The translations under genes were made by a program, and so were the position numbers. The notes under the pieces are model-generated. The model saw only the letters and a program-made list of their open reading frames with translations. It made no database searches and was not told the origin of the DNA. From positions 1-64,000 of IMG/VR virus record IMGVR_UViG_3300028840_000888: DNA of 64,000 bases; one strand, 5' to 3'. Below, in pieces: positions 32,283 to 39,704 of the stretch. The DNA comes from a virus. Position 1 is the first letter of the stretch. Each line of letters begins with the position of its first letter.

Positions 32283-34750
32283 TACCCTACCCCCATGAAT
32301 GAGTTAAGGCGTCGGGAGCGCCGGTCTTGAATCATTGCGCCAAGTACGCGGGCGGCCCCGCCATCATAGACATTAGTAATGAAGGTGTCACCGCCGCCGG
32401 TAGCCTGCGCCCGTGATCCTTCAAGCGGCGCAACTGTGACCTGCTCGGCACCAGCTTCACCTGCCACGAAGTTGAAAGCTGTGGGTCGGTTTACGAAACG
32501 CGTCATGCCTGCTTGGAAGAACTCTTGCTCGGTGCGTCCCGTGAATCCACCGGCGGCACCGCCTTCACCGGGTAGCTTGTCGCCGGTGACATTGACGTTG
32601 ATATTGATGTCACGCGGAATTGCAGCGGCAGCACTGGATACGCCTTCAAGGTTTCCGGCTGCGGTACGCGCCCTTCCGCTCAGATTTTCCATAGCCCCGC
32701 CAAGATTGCGCGCAGCGTTCGAGCTTTCATGTAATGCCCTGCGGTTCGCGCTGAACCTTTCCTCCATTGCACTACCAACTTGTGCGCCGCGCTCACCCGC
32801 CTCTGATAGTGTGCCAACAAACTCGGAAGTGCTCTGGCTCATGCCGACTATACTTTCATCCACTGTCTGCATAGATTCGACTATGGCTTGCATACGTGGC
32901 GCCGCTTCTACTGCAACGGTATCTAGTCCCTGTGTTAAATTGCGCGTTTCACGAACTGACATGCCTAATGTTTCGCGCATGTTAGCCATGCGCTGATCAA
33001 TCGCCTCTATTGATTTGCCGCCGCGCTTCCCCACCTGCGTCATTTCTTTAGTGATTTCTTCTGTGTCTTTCGCAAGCCCTTGTACTGCACCATCCATAGC
33101 AAGTAGTTTGTCGGTGCGCTTTTCTATCGGGTCGCCCTCAATGATCTCTACATCACTGATCCCATCCAGTTCTCTTGAGAGTTTACCGGCGGCATCCGCC
33201 ATGCCCTGTGCGTCAACTGCGCCGCTCTCAAATTGTGAGGCAATTTCATCTATACCTTGAATGGCCTCAAGCGTTGCGTCATCCAGCAGGCCCCACTCAT
33301 TGGCAACCTGCTGTAAGCCCATAAGCTCAGCTTGTGTAAGCCCATCTAGGGCCAGGCGTTGCTCAAGGAATCCTAGCAGTATGCGGCGTGTCGCTTCTTC
33401 ATGGGCCGCTGCATTATCCTCAACGGCTTGCTGTGCGTCGCGCAGGCTGCCTTGCAGGTCTGAAAGTTGGCCCTTCTGATCATCTGTAAGATACCGCCGA
33501 CCTTCAAGTTCGGCTATCTGGTCTTTGAGTTCACGCACTTTGACACGGGCCTCATGCTGTTTCTCGGTGAAGCTCTCAACCTCTTGACTTATTGGCCCGC
33601 TCAATAATGTGTGGTATTGTGAAACGGCGTCTTTGGTCGCGGCAATTGCGCCCTCAAGTGTCTCGGCGTCTTGGGATGCGCTTCTCATGCTGACGCCCAT
33701 ATCACTAAAGCCCTCGCTGGCATACTCGCCGGCGCGGGCCGCTTGCGTAGTCTCAAAGGTGACACGATCCATAGTGTCGCCAAAACCCACGCCCAGGCGA
33801 ATGGCCTCATCAATGACCAAGTTATTATCGCCAAAAATCTTGTCAACTTCCTGCGCGGCCATGCCTTCTTCAAATAGTGACTTGCGTACAGTTTGGGCAA
33901 CCCGGTCAAATTCTGCGGTGGTCTGAATAGCAACCATCTGAGTGCGCGCGTAGTCTTCCCATGTGCGGCCCGCATCAATGGCCTGTTGTGTGTTGTCAGC
34001 TAGTGCGTCGCTTAGGTCGCGGGTGAAGGTAAAGACCTTGCTGGCGCTGTTCAGAACCGGGACTATGCCGTCAGCCACCCAAGAGACAAAGGCGTTCTTG
34101 GAGTCTGTGACAATGGCGGTAAGCCGGTCAATGCTGGCCTGTTGGCTATTCACGGAATCACCCAGGCGCTCCATAGACTGCGCCCCGATTTCAAGCACGG
34201 CATTGTTAAAGGCTGCCTCGCGGGATAGTCCGGGCATGGCGGCTTGCAGTTCCTCAATACGCGTGCGCACCTGAGCGCTGCTGATCCCGAAGTTGTCAAG
34301 ACGCGGGATTGACTGGTTTGCCAGGAGCGCGCTAAAGTCTCCAATACGGTCGCCCGCGCTCATGGTCTGGTCGCCCAATGCCACGGCCATGCTGGTCAGC
34401 TTGGCTGCTTGGTCAGCATTGTCAGCGAGGCCCATTGACAGGAATTTCGACACGGCCTGCATAGAGGTCATGCTGTCAATAGTGCCGTTAGTCGCCTGGC
34501 GGATCTGGCGTAGGAATTTGTCAGCCTCTTGCTCACTACCGGCAAGTGCAGTAAAGCGGTCGGCTACCGTGTTCACGGAAGCGCCGAGCTTCGCCATTTC
34601 AAACGTAGCAGTTAAAGCCCCGGCTGCTGCGGCGGCCCCTGCGAATGGCGCGGATTTACGCAGGGCATCAAAGGCATCTTCAATATTCTTAATGCCTTTA
34701 GTGTCCGATGATGTATCGACCTGTACTTCTACCCTGTTTCTACGCGCCAT
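32282..34750 (-). CDS. Tape measure protein
   Basis: 822 residues, largely helical and alanine-rich, with an N-terminal FDALRKSAPFAGAAAAAGALTATFEMAKLG segment and the TMP-core pattern (AGSEQEADKFLRQI, LGDQTMSAGDRI). At about 0.15 nm per residue this gives a tail near 120 nm. It follows the frameshifted chaperone pair as in most siphoviruses and overlaps the T-frame by 11 bases. Confidence 0.92.
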   Translation of the reverse strand: MARRNRVEVQVDTSSDTKGIKNIEDAFDALRKSAPFAGAAAAAGALTATFEMAKLGASVNTVADRFTALAGSEQEADKFLRQIRQATNGTIDSMTSMQAVSKFLSMGLADNADQAAKLTSMAVALGDQTMSAGDRIGDFSALLANQSIPRLDNFGISSAQVRTRIEELQAAMPGLSREAAFNNAVLEIGAQSMERLGDSVNSQQASIDRLTAIVTDSKNAFVSWVADGIVPVLNSASKVFTFTRDLSDALADNTQQAIDAGRTWEDYARTQMVAIQTTAEFDRVAQTVRKSLFEEGMAAQEVDKIFGDNNLVIDEAIRLGVGFGDTMDRVTFETTQAARAGEYASEGFSDMGVSMRSASQDAETLEGAIAATKDAVSQYHTLLSGPISQEVESFTEKQHEARVKVRELKDQIAELEGRRYLTDDQKGQLSDLQGSLRDAQQAVEDNAAAHEEATRRILLGFLEQRLALDGLTQAELMGLQQVANEWGLLDDATLEAIQGIDEIASQFESGAVDAQGMADAAGKLSRELDGISDVEIIEGDPIEKRTDKLLAMDGAVQGLAKDTEEITKEMTQVGKRGGKSIEAIDQRMANMRETLGMSVRETRNLTQGLDTVAVEAAPRMQAIVESMQTVDESIVGMSQSTSEFVGTLSEAGERGAQVGSAMEERFSANRRALHESSNAARNLGGAMENLSGRARTAAGNLEGVSSAAAAIPRDININVNVTGDKLPGEGGAAGGFTGRTEQEFFQAGMTRFVNRPTAFNFVAGEAGAEQVTVAPLEGSRAQATGGGDTFITNVYDGGAARVLGAMIQDRRSRRLNSFMGVG

Positions 34751-35099
34751 TGTTTTCTAATTCACTTCGTAATTTGATTATGTCCTGTATGAGCGGCCAT
34801 TGCTCTTTGTGCTGTGCCAACCAGTCCGAGATTTTGCCATCTATCTGCCGATTTGTCCAAGCTCGCCACGCGTCATAGTAAGCCCATGATGCCAAGATGC
34901 GGTTTAGCTCCCCCGCCGGCCATTCATTGAAGGCCCCTGGGTACGGCTTGATATTCCAACCGCGCATCCTGAACGCATGCGTTAGCTCTCGCGGCGGCGT
35001 TGCGCTGGCGTCATCAGCCGTTGCAACCGCCGCGAGTATCATGCTTTTGGGATTTGTGCATAGCTCAGTATTTCGCGCTGCGCAATGCTGGAAATCCAA
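34740..35099 (-). CDS. Tail assembly chaperone T-frame (expressed by -1 frameshift)
   Basis: Open frame whose first ~18 codons overlap the end of the gene at 35039-35359. No usable start of its own is needed: at the slippery sequence C CCA AAA (35051-35045) ribosomes slipping back one base leave the G-frame and continue as SMILAAVATADD, giving a fusion of about 206 residues. Ends overlapping the tape measure gene. Equivalent to lambda gpT. Confidence 0.82.
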   Translation of the reverse strand: MDFQHCAARNTELCTNPKSMILAAVATADDASATPPRELTHAFRMRGWNIKPYPGAFNEWPAGELNRILASWAYYDAWRAWTNRQIDGKISDWLAQHKEQWPLIQDIIKLRSELENNGA

Positions 35100-35359
35100 G
35101 TCACGGCACGCGGGTCAAGTTCATGCACGGCGCTCTCATTGTAGCTGCACCAGCCGAGCCGGGCCAGGGTGCGCGCGACGACGCCATTGTATTCAGGCCC
35201 ACTCATGCCCTGGTCATCCTTACCAGTGCGCTTATTACGCGCCTTGATGTACTCGTCCTTGACGTTTCGCTCCGTGCCGAAATACAACTCCATCGCGCCC
35301 TGCGTGAACGGTTCCGGGATGCTGACTTTAATATTGTACTCTTTAAGTTCAGCTTTCAT
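35039..35359 (-). CDS. Tail assembly chaperone G-like
   Basis: 106 residues, ATG 35359, AGGAACC upstream. It precedes the tape measure gene and ends with the codons CCA AAA GCA TGA; the heptamer CCCAAAA at 35051-35045 fits X XXY YYZ. The short form and the -1 fusion together form the usual G/GT chaperone pair. They bind the tape measure during tube assembly and are absent from the virion. Confidence 0.8.
   Translation of the reverse strand: MKAELKEYNIKVSIPEPFTQGAMELYFGTERNVKDEYIKARNKRTGKDDQGMSGPEYNGVVARTLARLGWCSYNESAVHELDPRAVTWISSIAQREILSYAQIPKA
35045..35051 (-). promoter_or_regulatory. -1 ribosomal frameshift heptamer CCCAAAA
   Basis: Reads C CCA AAA in the G frame, two codons before the G stop at 35041-35039. 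Slipping gives CCC AAA in both tRNA sites. This is the expected place for the programmed shift of siphovirus tail chaperones. Confidence 0.8.
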
Positions 35360-35367
35360 GGTTCCTC

Positions 35368-35844
35368 CTAACTCGAAATGGTATCGCGGTGAATCTTGTC
35401 GCTGAATAGCGAGAAGGAGAACGGAATAGGCGAGGCTTCGGACGCTTCGCCTCCGGGATAGTCAAAGTCCTGGATCACACCGCAGCGCACCTCATACTGC
35501 TTGTCGCCAATGGCGCCACCGGCAGGAGACCAGCGCGCGCAGTAGCGGGCATCATCACAATCCTCATCCTCAAACTTAGCGGCAATCGCCAAAAACGCAT
35601 CTGTCGGCTGCTCGGTATACAATCCTGCAAATAGCGGATTGACCGCAGTGCGCTTGCCGCCGTTGATGATAGGCGTGTCGTCACCGAATACCTGCGTCTC
35701 AGCAGTTATGCGCGTTTGTGTCGTATTGCTCACGCTCATAAAATGTCCGCTAATGTCCGTCCATGATCCACATACGCCAGCGGCGCATGGTGCGATCTCT
35801 AATTTTACACAACTCTGCGGAATCGAATAACCAGTTTTAGCCAT
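35368..35844 (-). CDS. Major tail (tube) protein
   Basis: 158 residues from ATG 35844, placed eight bases after GGAGG; an ATG at 35850 is too close to the site. Beta-rich with TPIINGGKR near residue 60 and RWSPAGGAIGDKQY near residue 108, both repeated in the 31365-32282 product. Its position upstream of the chaperone pair and tape measure fits the tube protein. Five of its cysteines occur in pairs (CAAGVC, CDDARYC). Confidence 0.75.
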   Translation of the reverse strand: MAKTGYSIPQSCVKLEIAPCAAGVCGSWTDISGHFMSVSNTTQTRITAETQVFGDDTPIINGGKRTAVNPLFAGLYTEQPTDAFLAIAAKFEDEDCDDARYCARWSPAGGAIGDKQYEVRCGVIQDFDYPGGEASEASPIPFSFSLFSDKIHRDTISS

Positions 35845-35849
35845 CGTCA

Positions 35850-36191
35850 TTACCTCCGTTTACAGTTGCAGCCTTCGCCATCCGGCGCGGGTGCAGTGAT
35901 AAATGAAAACGCCTGATCCTGCCAGGCTTTAAGCTCCTCTGCCTCTACGTCATCAATTTCGGCCGCATCTGCATACAGCAGGTCGCCAACCGTCTCGATC
36001 TCGTACTTCTTGAGCAGGGTTGCACGTTCTTGCCAGCCCTGCAAGATGTTAAGCGGCGGCGTATTGATCTTGTAAATCACGCCCTTTTCCTCTAGTATAC
36101 GCAGGGCCTTTGCGCTAAGCGCCTCACCACGAAAAACCTGCCCGCGCCGCTGTCCGGTACTCAAATTGTCCGTTGTGCGATAAAGTGCCAT
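35850..36191 (-). CDS. Head-tail region protein with helix-hairpin-helix
   Basis: 113 residues. Residues ~60-92 (LLKKYEIETVGDLLYADAAEIDDVEAEEL) look like a helix-hairpin-helix module. The first 35 residues resemble small phage head-tail domains (QVFRGEALSAKALRILEEKGVI). The end CNCKRR is cysteine-basic. Stop overlaps the next start (TAATG). Function not known. Confidence 0.62.
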   Translation of the reverse strand: MALYRTTDNLSTGQRRGQVFRGEALSAKALRILEEKGVIYKINTPPLNILQGWQERATLLKKYEIETVGDLLYADAAEIDDVEAEELKAWQDQAFSFITAPAPDGEGCNCKRR

Positions 36192-36694
36192 TAGAATACC
36201 CTCACCTGAATTGTGCAGCGCAGCCCGGCGTAGAGGTCGCTAGTGTATGGAAAGGTGGCGCGCTGGATGTTGTATTGAAAGTTGCGTATACCATCTATGC
36301 CGAATAGCGATCCGCATGATTGATCATCAAAGATGGTCTGCAAAGCATCGAAGGCGCATGTCTGATTATAGATGTTTTCACCAAGATGATTGCGCTTTGA
36401 AATGTACAAGTCGGCTATGATAGTGAAGTCGTATTGAATGGTGCCGTTGGATTTGCTAAAGGTCGTCTTGCTCGTGTCACCCTGGGAGTCTACCGTCCCG
36501 CTGTTGTCCCAGTACACCTGTAGTGTGCCATTGTCATTGATGCCTTCAGTGATAGGGCCAAGACATACGCCTGAGCATGATGTCTCTTGCTGCCTGACGC
36601 CGGAGCTTTGCACGCGCTTCACAACGGTTGTCGCCGCGCCGAGTGTGCGCGCCACTGCATTGACTATCTGCACTAAGGTTATCGTTCCACTCAT
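36191..36694 (-). CDS. Putative tail completion/terminator protein
   Basis: 167 residues, located between the gp10-like gene and the tube protein, which is the usual place of the tail terminator. The start (VQIVNAVARTLGAATTVVKRV) and later beta strands with FTIIADLYIS agree. The call rests mainly on position. Confidence 0.55.
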   Translation of the reverse strand: MSGTITLVQIVNAVARTLGAATTVVKRVQSSGVRQQETSCSGVCLGPITEGINDNGTLQVYWDNSGTVDSQGDTSKTTFSKSNGTIQYDFTIIADLYISKRNHLGENIYNQTCAFDALQTIFDDQSCGSLFGIDGIRNFQYNIQRATFPYTSDLYAGLRCTIQVRVF

Positions 36695-37053
36695 TTTTCC
36701 ACTATCCAGGCCACTGCATCATCGAGTAGCTTTTCGATCTTCGCCAAGTTCTTCTCAAGTGCGCCTTGCAGATAATGACGGCGGCGCTCTTGTTTGGGCG
36801 CATACACCACATTACTACCCACTACGCCCATGATACGCTTCCCGCCTGCGCTGGTTCTGATCTCTGGTGTAATGCTGGCGCGTAGTCTGCCGGTTTTTAC
36901 CGGAGACAGGCGCTTGGCGTCACGCTGTACAAGGAGTGTAGCCTTGCGCATGGCATTGAGCAAGCCGTCGCCATCCAAGTCGCGGATGACTTGCTCTACC
37001 TTCTTTTGGGCCTCTTTTAGTCCCTTGATTTCTATTTGTATATCTGTGGGCAT
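36691..37053 (-). CDS. HK97 gp10-like neck protein
   Basis: 120 residues from ATG 37053. It has the gp10-like sequence pattern: LVQRDAKRLSPVKTGRLRASI (residues ~40-60) with a later GVVGSNVVYAPKQE and a helical C-terminus. The protein belongs to the head-tail joining complex. The start lies only a few bases after a terminator-shaped hairpin with no obvious ribosome site, so expression may depend on read-through. Confidence 0.82.
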   Translation of the reverse strand: MPTDIQIEIKGLKEAQKKVEQVIRDLDGDGLLNAMRKATLLVQRDAKRLSPVKTGRLRASITPEIRTSAGGKRIMGVVGSNVVYAPKQERRRHYLQGALEKNLAKIEKLLDDAVAWIVEK

Positions 37054-37055
37054 AA

Positions 37056-37094
37056 TGCAAAACGCGCCGCAGCACAATTAAGTGCTTGCGGCGC
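37056..37094 (-). terminator. Terminator/attenuator before the gp10-like gene
   Basis: Stem GCGCCGC plus AGCAC (with one bulged base) around loop TTAATT, then GTTTTGC on the minus strand. It lies 3 bases upstream of ATG 37053. With the promoter at 37132-37160 it could end a ~70-base leader RNA. Confidence 0.7.
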
Positions 37095-37131
37095 TCCTTT
37101 CGGGCTGCCTAATGTTTTACCTTACTACTCT

Positions 37132-37160
37132 ATTATACACCATAATCGCTATGGACGCAA
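37132..37160 (-). promoter_or_regulatory. Minus-strand promoter inside head operon
   Basis: TTGCGT (37160-37155), 17-bp spacer ending ATTATGGTG, TATAAT (37137-37132). The spacer end and -10 match the promoters at 53025-53053 and 59412-59440. It starts an internal late transcript. Confidence 0.72.
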
Positions 37161-37289
37161 CTTCGCCATGGTCTTGAACTCCCGGCGTATCTCTGCGGTA
37201 GTGGGCGACATGCCTAATTCATCCTCAATCGCATCTACGATCATGAGAAGGCCCTGGCGTAGTTTCATCCAAAATTGCCTACTCATCAT
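37149..37289 (-). CDS. Small conserved-looking phage protein (46 residues)
   Basis: Frame from ATG 37289 (or 37286) that overlaps the connector stop as ATGA. It reads MSRQFWMKLRQGLLMIVDAIEDELG then PTTAEIRREFKT. Small proteins of this kind (a hydrophobic helix IVDAIE..LG followed by a TAEIR segment) are common beside phage head genes. The length and coupling support it. Confidence 0.6.
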   Translation of the reverse strand: MMSRQFWMKLRQGLLMIVDAIEDELGMSPTTAEIRREFKTMAKLRP

Positions 37290-37990
37290 CGCCGCCCTAT
37301 CGCGGGCTTGTAGTAGCGGCTGTTTACCAAGATCATCTTAACGTCAGCATCCAACACCTGACGGTATAGAATTGTACCAAAGTCATCACTCGCTAGGGTA
37401 ATATCCTGTGCGCCTTGTAGTCGCTTGTACCAGCGTGCTGTTTGCATGATGCAGGCCGTGGTGATCTCCTCCGGCGTCGTGATTGAATGGCCCCATCTCG
37501 CCGTAACCTGCACCGTGGGCGTGGCGCGCTGGCGGTCAAGGTTGCCCGGCGGGAAGCCCGCCGGACCATTGAAGCTACCACTCGTAAAGATACCGTAGCT
37601 TGAGTTGGCGGCAAGAAGGAGCCCGGTGTAGGGTATGCGGTTAAAGTTCGGATCCGCTGCCGGGCCGGAGAAGGCTATCCAGTCCGTACCTGCCGTCCAT
37701 GCGGTGTAGGTTGCGGATGTGACGGAATCCTTCACTGCAACTGCTGTGATTTCCACGCACTCCTCAATCCATTGATGCGCGAGACCACTACCTGCGTATA
37801 TCTTCGTCGTTGCAGTGGTTGGCGCGAGGAAGGCTTCTATATCGTTCCCGTCGCCGTCTTGTTGATAGTGTCCGGTAAAGCGGTCGATAGCATTTCCGGC
37901 GGCGAGGATCAGGGCCTTGATTACTGGATCATCTTCCTGGACGGTTTTGTCTATGTGTTGACGTACTTCTCTAACGGTTGTATAAGGCAT
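37286..37990 (-). CDS. Head-tail connector (gp6-like adaptor)
   Basis: 234 residues. Starts YTTVREVRQHIDKTVQEDDPVIKALILAAGNAIDRFTG, the typical opening of gp6-like head-tail adaptors, and ends with a helical TTACIMQTARWYKRLQGAQ. It is longer than usual because of a central beta insertion (residues ~55-160). Position between portal and gp10-like agrees. Confidence 0.82.
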   Translation of the reverse strand: MPYTTVREVRQHIDKTVQEDDPVIKALILAAGNAIDRFTGHYQQDGDGNDIEAFLAPTTATTKIYAGSGLAHQWIEECVEITAVAVKDSVTSATYTAWTAGTDWIAFSGPAADPNFNRIPYTGLLLAANSSYGIFTSGSFNGPAGFPPGNLDRQRATPTVQVTARWGHSITTPEEITTACIMQTARWYKRLQGAQDITLASDDFGTILYRQVLDADVKMILVNSRYYKPAIGRR

Positions 37991-38011
37991 GTTTTTACCT
38001 TCCTAAGTTAT

Positions 38012-38233
38012 TCATTTGCTCTTTTTGAGAATCTTGCGTGCGATTATGTATGGGCAATCACGCTTGTGTGCCTTCTGGCTGTCAGGATTTGACACAGCGG
38101 TCAAATCGGCCTCGCAGTATTTACATGTCCACACTGCGGTTAGGCGGTGGGATGTGGCATCAATACCGATCTCCGTCAAAAACGGTTCGTCATAAACTAT
38201 TGACTCTAGTATCTTGCGAATAGATTTCTTCAT
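38012..38233 (-). CDS. Small C2HC zinc-finger-like protein
   Basis: 73 residues; CKYCEADL and HKRDC (residues ~36-58) form a C2HC zinc site. Basic N-terminus. First of a set of AT-rich accessory genes between connector and portal. Shares the same Cys/His pattern with its upstream neighbour. Confidence 0.65.
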   Translation of the reverse strand: MKKSIRKILESIVYDEPFLTEIGIDATSHRLTAVWTCKYCEADLTAVSNPDSQKAHKRDCPYIIARKILKKSK

Positions 38234-38454
38234 TATGACACTCCTGGGTAGTATCCGAGAATCTCATAGAATGTCTCGGAATGTCGATTGACGAATTCCA
38301 TAACGGCAACACGCGCACAGTCGTCTTTGTGGTCGCTGTCCGCGTACACATTATCGATCACCTCTCCGCAAAATGCGCAATGATTCGGGGTTAACTGTAC
38401 TTTTCCTGAAGCATGTATGCTATTAGAGATTCTTCCATTGACGTGGCTATACAC
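38233..38454 (-). CDS. Small C2HC zinc-finger-like protein
   Basis: 73 residues, CAFCGEVI and HKDDC (residues ~26-46), same layout as the gene at 38012, suggesting duplication. The ATG at 38454 overlaps the neighbouring gene by 64 bases; no later start is visible, so the start is uncertain. Confidence 0.55.
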   Translation of the reverse strand: MYSHVNGRISNSIHASGKVQLTPNHCAFCGEVIDNVYADSDHKDDCARVAVMEFVNRHSETFYEILGYYPGVS

Positions 38455-38768
38455 ACCATTTTCTGAGACACACCATCATTGATCTCTAGCACATCAGTTA
38501 TAGCGAAAAATCCGTGGTTTGCTAGGTCTTGCGCCTTGACATTCATTTCTGTAAGAATTGACGCATGAACATTAACCTCTATATACCAAGTTTTCTGGTC
38601 TTCTTCGACCTCTCTAATCATTGCCTGAGACCAATTGTAGCAAGCATTGATTAGGAAGTGCGTGGTTATCATGCCGCCAATGGGCTCCCATCCATACTCT
38701 GAGAGAACACGCACCTTATTAGTTAGTTCTGGCGCTGACCTTGCGGATACAATTGTATATTGTTTCAT
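38391..38768 (-). CDS. DUF1737-like protein, copy 1
   Basis: 125 residues, AAAGGAGTTAAGTC before ATG 38768. YTIVSARSAPELTNKV followed by GWEPIGGM is the DUF1737 pattern; NWSQAMIRE follows. Paralogous to the gene at 39173-39664, including similar upstream leaders (CGAAAGGAGTT). Confidence 0.65.
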   Translation of the reverse strand: MKQYTIVSARSAPELTNKVRVLSEYGWEPIGGMITTHFLINACYNWSQAMIREVEEDQKTWYIEVNVHASILTEMNVKAQDLANHGFFAITDVLEINDGVSQKMVCIATSMEESLIAYMLQEKYS

Positions 38769-38789
38769 GACTTAACTCCTTTCGGGTTT

Positions 38790-39176
38790 TTATTGTTTTG
38801 CATACCTCATCACCTTTTTATAAAATGGCTCAAGTGAATCGAGGATAAGCGCAGTAATGACAACCATAGAATAAAATCCTATGGCATAGTGGGAATCATG
38901 TACAAGCACATTGACGCCAACATGTACACATGGCAATATGATTATGGAAGTAAGCACGAGCAAAAATAAACTTACAGTGAGCCATTTGATGATGTTCACG
39001 CCGGAACATATCTCAATGAGACGCATTGAATTGTACGCAGTTAGCAGAAAAGACGCAATCGCCGCTATGCCTCTATATTCATAGTTCGAGTGCATCGTTA
39101 TTTGCGCCATGATCATGGCTGAACATGACCATGTGAAGTGCGCAAGTTCTCTATTCTCGATGTCATTCATGGTCAA
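38790..39176 (-). CDS. Membrane protein
   Basis: 128 residues with about three hydrophobic helices (AAIASFLLTAYNSM; WLTVSLFLLVLTSIIILP; GFYSMVVITALIL). It sits between two DUF1737-like paralogs and overlaps the upstream one by 4 bases. Possibly a superinfection or envelope factor; this is inference from position and type only. Confidence 0.65.
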   Translation of the reverse strand: MTMNDIENRELAHFTWSCSAMIMAQITMHSNYEYRGIAAIASFLLTAYNSMRLIEICSGVNIIKWLTVSLFLLVLTSIIILPCVHVGVNVLVHDSHYAIGFYSMVVITALILDSLEPFYKKVMRYAKQ

Positions 39177-39664
39177 CTCCTGGAGGGTGGCTTTTGTCCG
39201 ACCCTAAGATGATCACCATACCTTTCGTTAATCCAGCGTTCATCAAATCTATGGTAGGATGTCAAAAGATCAGATGCGTTCATGGTTTCATCATGAGATG
39301 TCGCATAATACAATAGTTCTTGGTAGAACATTTCTTCATCATCCTTAGAAATGATTGCCTGCGCAATGAATCCATGATTTGTGAATACCTGCACATCTGC
39401 TATGAGTTCTAAGTACTCTCTGTTTTGCAATCGTATGTTTTGCTTGAACTTGACGCAATGCTCCGGTATTGTCCTTACCATTGCTTGATACCAGTTAAAA
39501 CCAGAGTTTACACAGGCAAATGTTGTAATGACGCCACCTGATGCACGCCATCCGCGCTTATTTAGATCGTTCACATAACTAACAATGCCTGGCGCGTCCA
39601 TTGCTGATACGACTATGTATTGATGTACCTCATCATGATATAGTACGGGCGTTATTTCATTCAT
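39173..39664 (-). CDS. DUF1737-like protein, copy 2
   Basis: 163 residues, AAAGGAGTTGAGAC before ATG 39664. QYIVVSAMDAPGIVSYV, RGWRASGGVITTF and NWYQAMVRT match copy 1 in the same order. A longer C-terminal tail is present. The gene is visibly AT-richer than its structural neighbours, as expected for a late-acquired insertion. Confidence 0.65.
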   Translation of the reverse strand: MNEITPVLYHDEVHQYIVVSAMDAPGIVSYVNDLNKRGWRASGGVITTFACVNSGFNWYQAMVRTIPEHCVKFKQNIRLQNREYLELIADVQVFTNHGFIAQAIISKDDEEMFYQELLYYATSHDETMNASDLLTSYHRFDERWINERYGDHLRVGQKPPSRS

Positions 39665-39704
39665 GTCTCAACTCCTTTCGGGTTTAGTTACGTCTTTCAT
39701 TGCT

